From: an uncultured bacterium | Lineage (GTDB): Bacteria; Myxococcota_A; UBA9042; PHBI01 | Direction of reading: 5' to 3' | Length of the DNA stretch: 45,888 nt | Assembly (NCBI GenBank): GCA_938040325.1 | Contig: CALHXW010000004.1 | Coordinates: 1 to 45,888 of the forward strand | Shown: in pieces, positions 17,296 through 25,413 of the stretch | Layout of the letters: every line of letters starts with the position of its first letter | How positions within the stretch are numbered: position 1 is the stretch's first letter | Notes under the pieces: model-generated | Database searches by the model: none | The model's input: only the letters and a program-made list of their open reading frames with translations | What the model was told of the DNA's origin: nothing | Program-made: the position numbers and the translations under genes

Positions 17296-19446
17296 ATGCA
17301 AGACCTGAAGACGGGGCTCCAGACGATGCCGAGTGCAGGCGCAGGATGTCGGCGGCGACGGTCGCCATGGGTCGTGCTCGCCCTTGTCGCGTCGCTCTCT
17401 CTCTGCAGCGCTGGCTGCGAGGACAGCCGGACGATTGTGCTGGAGTTCGATCGGGGCAACACGGACCCGACGGAGCATCCCTTCCCGGACGACCGATACC
17501 TCGGCGCCGAGATTCTCGACGCCTTCAACGAAGCGCAGCTCGCGGCGCTGCCCTTCTTGCGACAGCTTCGCTTCACAGCACAGACCGGCTACTCGCCGGT
17601 GACCGCCATTCGGATTCCGTTTACGGGGGGCGGCGACACGGCTGATACGTGGGTCGACGTCGACACGATCCGAGCCGGTCTGACCGTCTATCGTCTGGGC
17701 AACACCCAAGCGACAGGCGTACCCATCGGCGAGCTAAGCCACGACCGGCGCACCAACAGCATCATCGTTCGGGGCACGGTCCCGTGGGAGCCAGGCCGCT
17801 ACGCAGTGGTCCTCTACCGCGATGTGGTGCGCACGCGAGATGGCTCACTGGCCGTCGCATCCATCGACTACAACGATGTCCGAGACCTGGGCGACCCCGC
17901 CACCGATGAGGGATTTGCGCTCGTCGCCGCGACCGACCGAAACATCACCAGCCGTGACGACACCCTCGCCTACTGGGAGTTCACGGTCGCCGACCAGGCC
18001 GCGCAGATGACCTTGCTCAACGCCTACGTCAACGGCGCAGCGCCGGTCGACCGGGACGGCACCAACGCCGTGCTTGAGGTCACGCCGTTTCTGCCGGTGG
18101 AGACGCGTGGTCTGGCGGTGGGTGGCGCAGAGGTGATTGCCGGCACGCCCGAAGCGGTTGTCGCTGTCTACGCAGAGGTCGTCGAGAAGCTCAGGCAGTC
18201 GACGGGCGCCGCCCCCGACGAGCCTGTGACGCTTCCGAGCGCACAGATCGATCGAATCGTCGGAGGCGCCATCGCGGCCCCCAACTTCCTGTCGGACACG
18301 GTGGCTGACACCCAAGCACTCTTCTTCAACAACACCTTTCAGGGGCGTCAGGCCGAGGTCCCGTTCAATCCCGACAACCCCCTCTCACTCTCGCGCGAAC
18401 AGCCGACCAAAGCGCTTCCCTACCTGGCCTTTTTCCCTGCGCCGAGCCCGGAGCCCATGCCGGTGACCGTGTTTGTCCACGGCATCAGTCGCGACAAGAC
18501 CGACCTCTTCACGCTCGCCAACCTCTTCACAAGCGCCGGCCACGCGGTGATCGCTATCGACCTCTACCAACACGGGGCGCGCCAGACCGACATCGATCCG
18601 CCTGAAGGCGACTTCCTCAACAAGCTCGACCCTGTGCTCGAGGCAGGCGGCGTGGCCTTTCCCGACCCCTTTCTCAACCCGACGTTCTTGGCGCGCACCC
18701 GCGACAAGATGCGGCAGTCGATCGCCGAGCAGCTCAGTCTCATCCGCCTGTTGCGTGCCGGCGACGGCACCAACCCGCTCATCGACTTTGATGGCGACGG
18801 CCAGCCCGACAGCTTTGGCGACATTCATCTCGTTGGCCACAGCCTTGGCAGCATGATCAGCACGGTCGTCGCTGCCCTCTCGCCGGAGCTCAAGCGCGTG
18901 GTCCTCAACGTACCCGGCGGCCCGCTGACTCAAGTGGTGCGGGAGAGCCCGTTCCTTGGGCCAGACCTCGACCTCCTCATCTACGCGACAGCAAACGCGC
19001 CTGGCTTTGGCCTGCTGGGAGAGCAATCGCGCGAGATGCTGCCCGACAACGATGAGCGCGAGCTCTTCAGCCGCGTCGCCGAGACCGTGATTGGCGCTGC
19101 TGATCCACTGCTCTTCGCGGCGGCTATCCTCAACGGTCGCTACGGAAACGGGACGCCTCGCCTGCTGATTCAGCTCGCCGAGGGCGACACGGTTGTTCCA
19201 AACCCAGCGAACATTCGCTTTGTGAATGCTGTCGCTAGCGGCGCCATCAAGCCCAACGACCTTGTGCAGGTGGCCCCCGCCCTCTTCGAGACCGGCTTGC
19301 GGACCGTCGAGGCGCCAAACACTGCGCTGCCACCGCACGCGGTCACGCACTTCGCCGGCGCCCACGGCTTCCTCATCGACTTCGTTGACCAGCCAACAAC
19401 GGTCTCGGCACAGGGCCAGCTTATCTTCTTTATGGTCCAGGACTAA
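17296..19446 (+). CDS. Lipoprotein alpha/beta-hydrolase, lipase/esterase (VolA-like)
   Basis: The N terminus is a basic RRRRS segment, a hydrophobic stretch and a lipobox SLCSAGC, giving a lipidated Cys at about residue 41. The 716-residue protein has a long N-terminal region resembling bacterial virulence-factor lipases, with repeated Asp/Gly-rich strands, then an alpha/beta-hydrolase core: FVHGISRDKTD (oxyanion region), the nucleophile elbow HLVGHSLGSM with Ser516, and a late Asp (AEGDTVV) and His (FAGAHGFL) to complete a triad. I infer a surface or periplasm-facing lipid or ester hydrolase. Start could also be the Met at 17326. It stands alone between the CDF gene and dam, with a terminator 75 bases downstream. 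Confidence 0.82.
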   Translation: MQDLKTGLQTMPSAGAGCRRRRSPWVVLALVASLSLCSAGCEDSRTIVLEFDRGNTDPTEHPFPDDRYLGAEILDAFNEAQLAALPFLRQLRFTAQTGYSPVTAIRIPFTGGGDTADTWVDVDTIRAGLTVYRLGNTQATGVPIGELSHDRRTNSIIVRGTVPWEPGRYAVVLYRDVVRTRDGSLAVASIDYNDVRDLGDPATDEGFALVAATDRNITSRDDTLAYWEFTVADQAAQMTLLNAYVNGAAPVDRDGTNAVLEVTPFLPVETRGLAVGGAEVIAGTPEAVVAVYAEVVEKLRQSTGAAPDEPVTLPSAQIDRIVGGAIAAPNFLSDTVADTQALFFNNTFQGRQAEVPFNPDNPLSLSREQPTKALPYLAFFPAPSPEPMPVTVFVHGISRDKTDLFTLANLFTSAGHAVIAIDLYQHGARQTDIDPPEGDFLNKLDPVLEAGGVAFPDPFLNPTFLARTRDKMRQSIAEQLSLIRLLRAGDGTNPLIDFDGDGQPDSFGDIHLVGHSLGSMISTVVAALSPELKRVVLNVPGGPLTQVVRESPFLGPDLDLLIYATANAPGFGLLGEQSREMLPDNDERELFSRVAETVIGAADPLLFAAAILNGRYGNGTPRLLIQLAEGDTVVPNPANIRFVNAVASGAIKPNDLVQVAPALFETGLRTVEAPNTALPPHAVTHFAGAHGFLIDFVDQPTTVSAQGQLIFFMVQD

Positions 19447-19520
19447 CCGAGCCGCGGCCCGGCGGCCGGCCGGCTAACGTCTCGACGTTCGTGCCGACGC
19501 CCCGTTGAACTCGCTCGGCT

Positions 19521-19548
19521 AACGCGCGCTCAAACCGCGCGTTTTTTT
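19521..19548 (+). terminator. Intrinsic terminator after the lipoprotein hydrolase
   Basis: Perfect 8-base stem AACGCGCG / CGCGCGTT with a 7-base loop (CTCAAAC), running directly into a T-tract (seven T in all, two in the stem). It ends the transcript from 17296 and separates it from dam. Confidence 0.9.
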
Positions 19549-19726
19549 GACGGTTGATCAGCGCCCATTTACCTACAGGACGTGGCGACGCGACGACGCA
19601 TCGCACACGAGCACTAACGTCGAAGGTGCCGCGAACACTGATGGTTCGCGCCCGACGCCCGCGCGTTCGTCCGGTGGTTCGGTGCCTCTGCGCCGAGGCC
19701 GACGTGCGCCCTGAGTAGGAGTTCCT

Positions 19727-20569
19727 ATGTCGCTGGCTCTACAGCCGCTGCGCACCCGTGCGTTCCGCGATCATGCCGCCCCCGTGTTGAAGTGGGCCGG
19801 CGGAAAGAAGAAGCTTGTCCCTGAGCTGATCGCCCGCATGCCCGATGACGTCAACCGGTACTTTGAGCCCTTCCTCGGTGGCGCCGCGCTCTTTTTGTCA
19901 CTGCAGCCCGCAGGTGCCGTGCTCAGCGACATCAACGCGGAGCTCATCAACCTCTACACCGTCATCCAGGACGACGTTGAGGCCCTGATCGTCGACCTGC
20001 AGCGCCATCGCTACGAGAAGGAATACTTCTACGCGACGCGCGCCACCGACCCCCGCGGCCTCACGCCGGTCGAGCGTGCATCGCGAACGGTGTTCCTCAA
20101 CCGCACGTGCTTCAACGGGCTCTATCGGGTCAACCGCAAGGGACAGTTCAACGTGCCCTTCGGGCGCTACACCAACCCACGCATCTGCGACGAGCCGCGC
20201 TTACGCGCAGTGCACGACGCCATGCAGGGCATCACGATCGCCCATCTTCCGTATGCCGAGGCGGTAGAGAGCGCGAAGGACGGCGACTTCGTGTACTTCG
20301 ATCCACCCTACGACCCGATCACGAAGACAGCGAACTTCACCGCCTACACCCGTCACGCGTTCGGTCCGCAGCAGCAGCGCGAGCTGCGCGATACGTTCAA
20401 GAAGCTCGGTGAGCGCGGGGTGATGTGCATGCTCAGCAACAGCGACACGCCGTTCATCCGCGAGCTCTATGGCGAGTTCCGAATCGACACCGTCATGGCG
20501 AGCCGCGCGATCAGCCGCAGCGCGAGCGGCCGCAAGCCTGTGCGCGAGGTCATTGTCACCAACTACTAG
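19727..20569 (+). CDS. dam: Dam-type DNA adenine N6-methyltransferase
   Basis: 280 residues, the size of enzymes methylating adenine in GATC. SAM-binding motif KWAGGKKKL (about 22-30), FEPFLGGAALFL, SDINAELINLY, the RTCFNGLYRVNRKGQFNVPFG block and the catalytic DPPY at 192-195 all fit the D12 class. The ATG has AGGAG 7 bases upstream. There is no restriction endonuclease beside it, so I read it as an orphan or regulatory methylase, possibly in mismatch repair or replication timing; specificity for GATC is inferred from family. Its TAG stop overlaps CTAG at the start of a repeat shared with 1117. Confidence 0.93.
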   Translation: MSLALQPLRTRAFRDHAAPVLKWAGGKKKLVPELIARMPDDVNRYFEPFLGGAALFLSLQPAGAVLSDINAELINLYTVIQDDVEALIVDLQRHRYEKEYFYATRATDPRGLTPVERASRTVFLNRTCFNGLYRVNRKGQFNVPFGRYTNPRICDEPRLRAVHDAMQGITIAHLPYAEAVESAKDGDFVYFDPPYDPITKTANFTAYTRHAFGPQQQRELRDTFKKLGERGVMCMLSNSDTPFIRELYGEFRIDTVMASRAISRSASGRKPVREVIVTNY

Positions 20570-20595
20570 CCCCAAAACAAGCGCTCTTCCCGGCT
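20566..20595. repeat. Single end of the family A CTAG repeat
   Basis: Begins CTAGCCCCAAAACAAGCGCT and matches the left end of the 1117-1286 element at 29 of 30 positions by eye. No matching right end is present before the next gene, so this is a truncated copy. Its CTAG includes the stop codon of dam. Confidence 0.7.
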
Positions 20596-20637
20596 GCGGC
20601 TGCCGCGAAGTGCCCTCTGTCCGCCGCTGTCGGACGA

Positions 20638-21084
20638 CTACTCGTCGTCGGTCGGCGGCGTCTGTGCGTCAAGGTCGGTTGGCTGGAGGCTGACGACGAG
20701 CGCGCCGTTCGCGCAGACTGTGAGGGTGTCGTCGAAGCTGCCGGCAATGAGCGCTTCACTTCCCTGCTCGCGCTCCAGCCGTTCCTGGGTGGTCGCGAGA
20801 TCGGCGAGCTGGTCATCGGCGACGAGGAACACGACGCGATGCCAGGCGCCCTGCAGCTGCACCTCGAAGGGGGGGCACGCGCAAGGCGTCGGGTTGTGGC
20901 GCACACGATGCGGCCCGTCAGCAGCAGCCGCGGCACGGTCTCGGACCACCTGACTGTAGCTGTCGACAACGCTCGGCTTCTTCCGTGCGTCCGAGCTCGC
21001 GCACGCGCTCACGGCCAGGGCCGCAACGGCGCCAATGGGGTATCGTGCACGACGGGAGAACTTCAGCAGCCTGCTAGAGAACAT
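20638..21084 (-). CDS. Small lipoprotein of unknown function
   Basis: 148 residues with a basic N terminus, a hydrophobic segment and the lipobox AVSAC, so probably lipidated. The mature part has a cysteine pair in PCACPPFEVQLQGAWHRVVF, then an Asp/Gln-rich helix and an acidic tail. I recognise no family. It overlaps the end of the prenyltransferase gene by 11 bases, which implies translational coupling, and its 3' end converges on dam. Being real rests on the signal peptide and the overlap. Confidence 0.7.
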   Translation of the reverse strand: MFSSRLLKFSRRARYPIGAVAALAVSACASSDARKKPSVVDSYSQVVRDRAAAAADGPHRVRHNPTPCACPPFEVQLQGAWHRVVFLVADDQLADLATTQERLEREQGSEALIAGSFDDTLTVCANGALVVSLQPTDLDAQTPPTDDE

Positions 21085-21994
21085 AGACCACCACCACCAC
21101 CACGGCGCACCAGGCAGCGATGTTGAGCAGGAAGAGACGGTCCTTGAGCATCAGGTCGGTCGGGCTCTTGCCCTCATCCGAGCGCTCTGTCAGCTGGTGG
21201 AAACGGAAGAGTCCGTAAACGACGCACGGGATGGTCCAGACCAAGTCACGCGGGTCGAAGAGGCGTCCTACCTGAGTTCCCACCAGGGTGAATGCGACGT
21301 AGCAAGCCAGGGTGCTGGCCGCGAGGATCCACATCGCGGGACGCACATGCTTGAGGTTGTAGCGGCTGAGGACCCGCCGCTGCTTGGCGGCCCCAGACCC
21401 AGCCTGCAGCAGCTCATGCTTGCGCTTTCCGAGACCGAGGTAAGCGGCCAGGAGGAAAGTGCAGACCAAGATCCACGCCGTCATCGGGACGTCGATCGCG
21501 GCGGCACCGCCCCAGAGTCGCAGCAGAAAGCCCGAGGCGATGCAGAGCACATCCACGAAGGGCACGTGCTTGAGCGCGAACGAATAGCCGACGTTGAGCA
21601 CGAAGTAGCTCAAGCCAATGGCGGCGAAGTCCAAACCGAACGCGAACGAGAGCCCAATCGTCGCGATGAGCAGAATCGCCAAGGCGAGTCGCGCGGCCGG
21701 CATCGGCAGCTTTCCGGACGCAATCGGACGAAAGCGCTTGGTCGGGTGGACGCGGTCGCCTTCGACGTCGACGAGGTCGTTGAGAATGTAGACGCAGCCC
21801 GACAGCACGCTAAAGAGCGCGAACGCCCCCGCCGCGCGAATGACATCGGCTGTGACGAGGGCGTGCTCGGCAAAGACCAGCGGCGCGAGCACGAAGCAGT
21901 TCTTCACCCACTGGTGGGGACGCATCGCCTTGAGCACCTGCCAAGGAATGGCAGCAGCCGTGGTTGAGCTGTCGGTCTCCGTTCGTCCGCTCAC
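21074..21994 (-). CDS. UbiA-family prenyltransferase, decaprenyl-phosphate phosphoribosyltransferase-like
   Basis: 306 residues with about eight or nine membrane helices. The aspartate motifs are NDLVDVEGDRVHPTKRFRP, and YSFALKHVPFVDV with LGLGKRKHEL further on; RPHQWVKN is near the N terminus. These match the decaprenyl-phosphate phosphoribosyltransferase branch (Rv3806c-like), which moves 5-phosphoribose from PRPP onto a polyprenyl phosphate, rather than quinone or haem branches. The product normally leads to decaprenyl-phospho-arabinose, but no epimerase (DprE1/2) or arabinosyltransferase is in the window. GTG start overlaps the stop of the upstream lipoprotein gene in GTGA, so these genes are coupled. 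Confidence 0.88.
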   Translation of the reverse strand: MSGRTETDSSTTAAAIPWQVLKAMRPHQWVKNCFVLAPLVFAEHALVTADVIRAAGAFALFSVLSGCVYILNDLVDVEGDRVHPTKRFRPIASGKLPMPAARLALAILLIATIGLSFAFGLDFAAIGLSYFVLNVGYSFALKHVPFVDVLCIASGFLLRLWGGAAAIDVPMTAWILVCTFLLAAYLGLGKRKHELLQAGSGAAKQRRVLSRYNLKHVRPAMWILAASTLACYVAFTLVGTQVGRLFDPRDLVWTIPCVVYGLFRFHQLTERSDEGKSPTDLMLKDRLFLLNIAAWCAVVVVVVYVL

Positions 21995-22542
21995 TGGGGT
22001 CGTCGCACGAGGTCCACGCGGTTCTTGGCGTAGTAGGCCGTGAGCCGCTCGAGGTAGTCCGCGCGTGACTTGCCGACTTGGTCGACCGCGGCAAGGATCT
22101 GCTTGTAGCGAGCCTCAACGTTGTCCTCATTGACAGCATCCGCATAGGCAACGAAGTCGTCGCGGACCTTGCTGTAGGCGTTGCGTAGGATCGCGTGGAT
22201 CTCTTTGAGGGCGGCGCTCTCGGTGGGCATCGCGTCGAGGGAGGCGAGGTAGCTGTCGAGCGCTGGCATCACGCGAGTCTTGAGGTCACCTCGGTAGTGG
22301 CTGATGTTTTTGTGCTCGTTGGCATCCTTCCAAGCCGCGACGAACTTTTTCTGAAGGACGTCCACATCGGCGACCTTGGCAGAGTAGGCCTTGATGGCAG
22401 CCTGCTCGGTCGCGATCTCGCGCTCCAGCTCGGACGGCTTGTTGACGAGGTCGCAGCCGGACATCGACAGCGACGCGAACGTGGCCGCCAGCACCGCGAG
22501 CGTGCAGGAAGCAACGAGTGATTGGGGGACAGACAGCGGCAT
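21991..22542 (-). CDS. Lipoprotein with coiled-coil-like helical body
   Basis: I set the start at the ATG at 22542 because GAGGAA lies just upstream and the following residues form a signal peptide with lipobox SMSGC. The frame extends 14 codons further but those look non-functional. The mature protein, about 150 residues, is almost all helical and charged (SELEREIATEQAAIKAY, LQKKFVAAWKDANEHK) with repeated A/L/K spacing typical of a coiled coil. No family recognised. It is the first gene of the three-gene minus-strand set with the UbiA-type enzyme and the second lipoprotein. Confidence 0.78.
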   Translation of the reverse strand: MPLSVPQSLVASCTLAVLAATFASLSMSGCDLVNKPSELEREIATEQAAIKAYSAKVADVDVLQKKFVAAWKDANEHKNISHYRGDLKTRVMPALDSYLASLDAMPTESAALKEIHAILRNAYSKVRDDFVAYADAVNEDNVEARYKQILAAVDQVGKSRADYLERLTAYYAKNRVDLVRRPQ

Positions 22543-22672
22543 AGGTTCCTCGAGTCGGCACGGAGCGACACACGGGTGATACACGATTTCCGCAGCGACA
22601 GCATGCCCCGTTTGAACAGCATTCGGCTCGACGAATGGTGTGCACGACAGAGCGGTCAGCCGGCGGAGGCCA

Positions 22673-24013
22673 TCAGATCTTGCGGTAGATGGTGCGGGTG
22701 GCGATCCCTAGCAGCTGCGCGGTCAGCTTCTTGTCGCCCTTGGTTGCCGCCAGCGTCTCGCGGATGACCATCCGTTCGATGTCTTCGAGTGGCGTGCCAA
22801 TCGGCACGATGAGCTGTTTTGCTGCGGCATCCCCGGCCCGAATCTCAGACGTGAGCTCGTCGGCGGTGATGGTGTCACCTCGACACAGCACAACCGCGCG
22901 CTCGATCGCGTTCTCTAGCTCGCGGACATTGCCGGGCCAGTTCCACGAGATGAGAGCCTCGACAGCCTCTCTGCTGATGCCGACCACGCGCTTGTTGTTC
23001 TTGTCGGCGTAGACCTTGAGGAAGTAGTGGGCCAGCAGCGGGATGTCGTCTTTGCGGTCACAGAGCGGCGGCAGCTGAATCGAGATGACGTTGAGCCGGT
23101 AGAAGAGGTCCTCGCGAAACCGCCCAGCCTCGACCTCGGCACGGAGGTCCTTGTTGGTCGCGGCGACGATCCGCGCGTCGACCCGCAGCGTCTGGGTGCC
23201 GCCAACCCGCTCGAACTCGCCTTCCTGGAGCACGCGGAGAAGCTTCACCTGAACCTGCGGACTCATCTCGCCGAGCTCGTCGAGGAAGAGTGTTCCGCCG
23301 TCGGCCAGCTCAAAGCGCCCTTCCCTGCGCTGGTTGGCGCCTGTGAAGGCACCCTTCTCGTGGCCGAAGAGCTCCGCCTCCAAGAGCGTCTCTGGGATGG
23401 CCGCGCAGTTGAGCGCAATGAACGAACGACCCGCGCGCCGTGAGTGCCGGTGGATGGCGCGGGCGAAGAGTTCCTTGCCGGTGCCGCTCTCGCCGTAGAG
23501 CAGGACCGTGGCGTTCGACGGCGCGACCTGGCGCACCATGTCCATGGTCTGCCGCATCGCTAGCGAGTTGCCGATGATCGAGCGGTCCCGACGACTGTCC
23601 TGAAGCTCGGCACGCAGCGCGAGGTTTTCCATCACCAGCGACTGCTGGTTGAGCGCTCGGCGGACGGCCTTGACGATCTGAATGCGCTTGAAGGGCTTGG
23701 TCACGAAGTCCCACGCCCCCTCCTTCATCGCGTCAACAGCGGTCTCGACCGTTCCGTAGGCGGTCATCAGGATGATCTCGGTCTCGGGTGAGACGGTCTT
23801 GGACGCGCGCAGGAGCTCCACGCCGGTCATTCCTGGCATCATCAGGTCGGTCAGGCAGATGCTCACGCGCCTCCGACGCAGGACGTCGAGCGCTTCTCGG
23901 CCATCGTTGGCCGTGACAACGTCGATCTTCTCGCGCTTGAAGATACGCTCGAGGCTCTCGAGGTTGGACCGGTCGTCGTCGACGATCAGCATGGTTTGAG
24001 GCAGCGTGCTCAT
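22673..24013 (-). CDS. NtrC-family sigma-54-dependent response regulator
   Basis: 446 residues in three domains. Receiver (1-120): acidic pocket VDDD, phospho-acceptor Asp56 in [13 protein letters not shown], and the KPF lysine. AAA+ sigma-54 activation domain (about 148-375): Walker A GESGTGKE, the GAFTGA loop that touches sigma-54, Walker [13 protein letters not shown], and [19 protein letters not shown]. The C-terminal Fis-type helix-turn-helix [21 protein letters not shown] ends within two residues of the recognition helix. There is no histidine kinase nearby, so it is orphan. ATG behind GGGAG. It is the best local candidate to act on the sigma-54 promoter at 26424, but that is inference. 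Confidence 0.95.
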   Translation of the reverse strand: MSTLPQTMLIVDDDRSNLESLERIFKREKIDVVTANDGREALDVLRRRRVSICLTDLMMPGMTGVELLRASKTVSPETEIILMTAYGTVETAVDAMKEGAWDFVTKPFKRIQIVKAVRRALNQQSLVMENLALRAELQDSRRDRSIIGNSLAMRQTMDMVRQVAPSNATVLLYGESGTGKELFARAIHRHSRRAGRSFIALNCAAIPETLLEAELFGHEKGAFTGANQRREGRFELADGGTLFLDELGEMSPQVQVKLLRVLQEGEFERVGGTQTLRVDARIVAATNKDLRAEVEAGRFREDLFYRLNVISIQLPPLCDRKDDIPLLAHYFLKVYADKNNKRVVGISREAVEALISWNWPGNVRELENAIERAVVLCRGDTITADELTSEIRAGDAAAKQLIVPIGTPLEDIERMVIRETLAATKGDKKLTAQLLGIATRTIYRKI

Positions 24014-24035
24014 GGCTCTCCCTTGGTTGATGACA

Positions 24036-24055
24036 AAAAGGCAACCCCGGTTGCC
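24036..24055 (-). terminator. Terminator-like hairpin in the leader of the response-regulator gene
   Basis: On the minus strand GGCAACC-GG-GGTTGCC is followed by TTTTTG, the form of an intrinsic terminator, about 23 bases before the regulator's start codon. No other minus-strand gene is close upstream, so it may be an attenuator or a protein-binding palindrome. Confidence 0.5.
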
Positions 24056-24242
24056 ATCGTGTCAATCCCCCGGCTGTCGATGACAGGCCGCAACACGTCC
24101 GCAACCCCGCGATGCAGGCGGCAGCGCGGTGGATGTAAAAAAAACGTCGCAAGTGTGAATCGAGTTGAATCTTCTGGGGCCGACATCCGTCGGTATCCAG
24201 CGGCAGTTGAGCGCGAACCAATCTTGCGCGGAGGACAATGTG

Positions 24243-25175
24243 ATGATCCGAGTACTAAGTCTTACAGCGGGAGCGCTGATGCTCGCCGGAGCCGCGGGCT
24301 GTTCGTCCGATCTGGACTTCGAGCGCGACAGCAACCTCGACGATATGGTGTGCGACAACACCGGTTGTTTCGCGTGCGCGGACGACGGTGACTGCATTGA
24401 GTATCGCTGCGAGGCGACGCACCAGTGCCCGATCGACCGCGTTTGCGGCATCGACAACCGGTGCATCCCAGGCAGCGCGTCCCCCGGCGATCCTGGGCCG
24501 ACTGAGCCGAAGACCGGCTGCACGGCTCACACCGACTGCGCTGATGGCGAGATCTGCACCCTTGAGGGCGACTGCGTCACCAGCCCTGGAGGCGGACCGA
24601 CCGACCCCACCGACCCCACCGACCCCACGGATCCGACCGACCCGACCGACCCGACCGACCCCAACGACCTCCCCGATCATCCCGATGACGCGTGCACTCA
24701 CAACAAGGACTGCGGCGCCGCCGGTGCCTGCCTCAACGGCGGCTGCTACTTTGAGTGCCTAGCCGACAACAGCTGCCCGCCAGGCCAAGCCTGCACGGAG
24801 GGTCAGTGCTGGCCAACCGAGACTCCCGAGAACACCTGCACGTTCAACGGCGAGTGCGGCACCTCCCATGTTTGCCTCGAAGGCACGTGCTTTGAGACCT
24901 GCGAAGAGACGCTCGACTGCCCGACCAATCAGAAGTGCGACGCTGGCAAGTGCATCGCCGACCTCTCGCCGGTCATCCAGTGCAGCGGCGCTGGGTCCTG
25001 CGCGATGAGCGAGGGCTGCTTCGACGGCAAGTGCCTCACTTCGTGCGCCGAGTCGGCCGCTACCTGCGGTGGTGCTGAAGCGTGCAGCTTCGGCTTCTGC
25101 CAGCAAGTCGTGACCTGCTTCAATCAGGCGGACTGCGGTGGCCGCGACTGCCTCGACGGCTCCTGCCAGGAGTAG
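24243..25175 (+). CDS. Cysteine-rich lipoprotein with Asp-Pro-Thr linker
   Basis: Start chosen at ATG 24243, eight bases after GGAGG and directly before a signal peptide with lipobox AGAAGC. The mature protein has about eight repeated units of the type CxxxxDC...GxCxxGxC (for example CTHNKDCGAAGACLNGGCY and CTFNGECGTSHVCLEGTCF), similar to cysteine-rich surface lipoproteins frequent in Myxococcota. Between the second and third unit lies a low-complexity linker of Asp-Pro-Thr repeats (24600-24663), encoded by a 9-base tandem repeat. I infer an outer-membrane, disulfide-stabilised surface protein; function unknown. It ends at a strong terminator. Confidence 0.83.
   Translation: MIRVLSLTAGALMLAGAAGCSSDLDFERDSNLDDMVCDNTGCFACADDGDCIEYRCEATHQCPIDRVCGIDNRCIPGSASPGDPGPTEPKTGCTAHTDCADGEICTLEGDCVTSPGGGPTDPTDPTDPTDPTDPTDPTDPNDLPDHPDDACTHNKDCGAAGACLNGGCYFECLADNSCPPGQACTEGQCWPTETPENTCTFNGECGTSHVCLEGTCFETCEETLDCPTNQKCDAGKCIADLSPVIQCSGAGSCAMSEGCFDGKCLTSCAESAATCGGAEACSFGFCQQVVTCFNQADCGGRDCLDGSCQE
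24600..24663 (+). repeat. 9-base tandem repeat encoding Asp-Pro-Thr
   Basis: About seven copies of GACCCCACC or close variants, each coding for DPT, in frame inside the cysteine-rich lipoprotein. The copy number could vary by slippage without shifting the frame. Confidence 0.85.
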
Positions 25176-25228
25176 TCGAAGCCCGGACCGACCGAGCCCG
25201 CGCTCCGACGCGTTCCGCTCGGCGTTAA

Positions 25229-25262
25229 AGAGGCCGCGCCCTTGGGTGCGGCCTCTCTTCGT
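25229..25262 (+). terminator. Intrinsic terminator after the cysteine-rich lipoprotein
   Basis: AGAGGCCGC at 25229-25237 pairs with GCGGCCTCT at 25248-25256, with an inner CCC/GGG, followed by CTTCGTTTG. The T-tract is interrupted but the stem is strong. Confidence 0.8.
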
Positions 25263-25413
25263 TTGTGTGACGCCGGTGTTCGCCGCGCCTTCGCGCCGAC
25301 ACCCCGAATAAGGCGACCTTCCAGCGTGTCCGCCCGCGCGGGTGATGAGGCGCAACGTTCGTGGGAGCGCGCGGGCTCGCGCCGCGCCGACGCCGGCCGG
25401 ATCGGCGCGGCCC

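Noticed and set aside
16196..17368. 390-residue minus-strand open frame over the CDF transporter
   Set aside because: The plus strand has the CDF signature motifs and membrane helices; the antisense frame is His/Arg/Asp-rich with no hydrophobic pattern.
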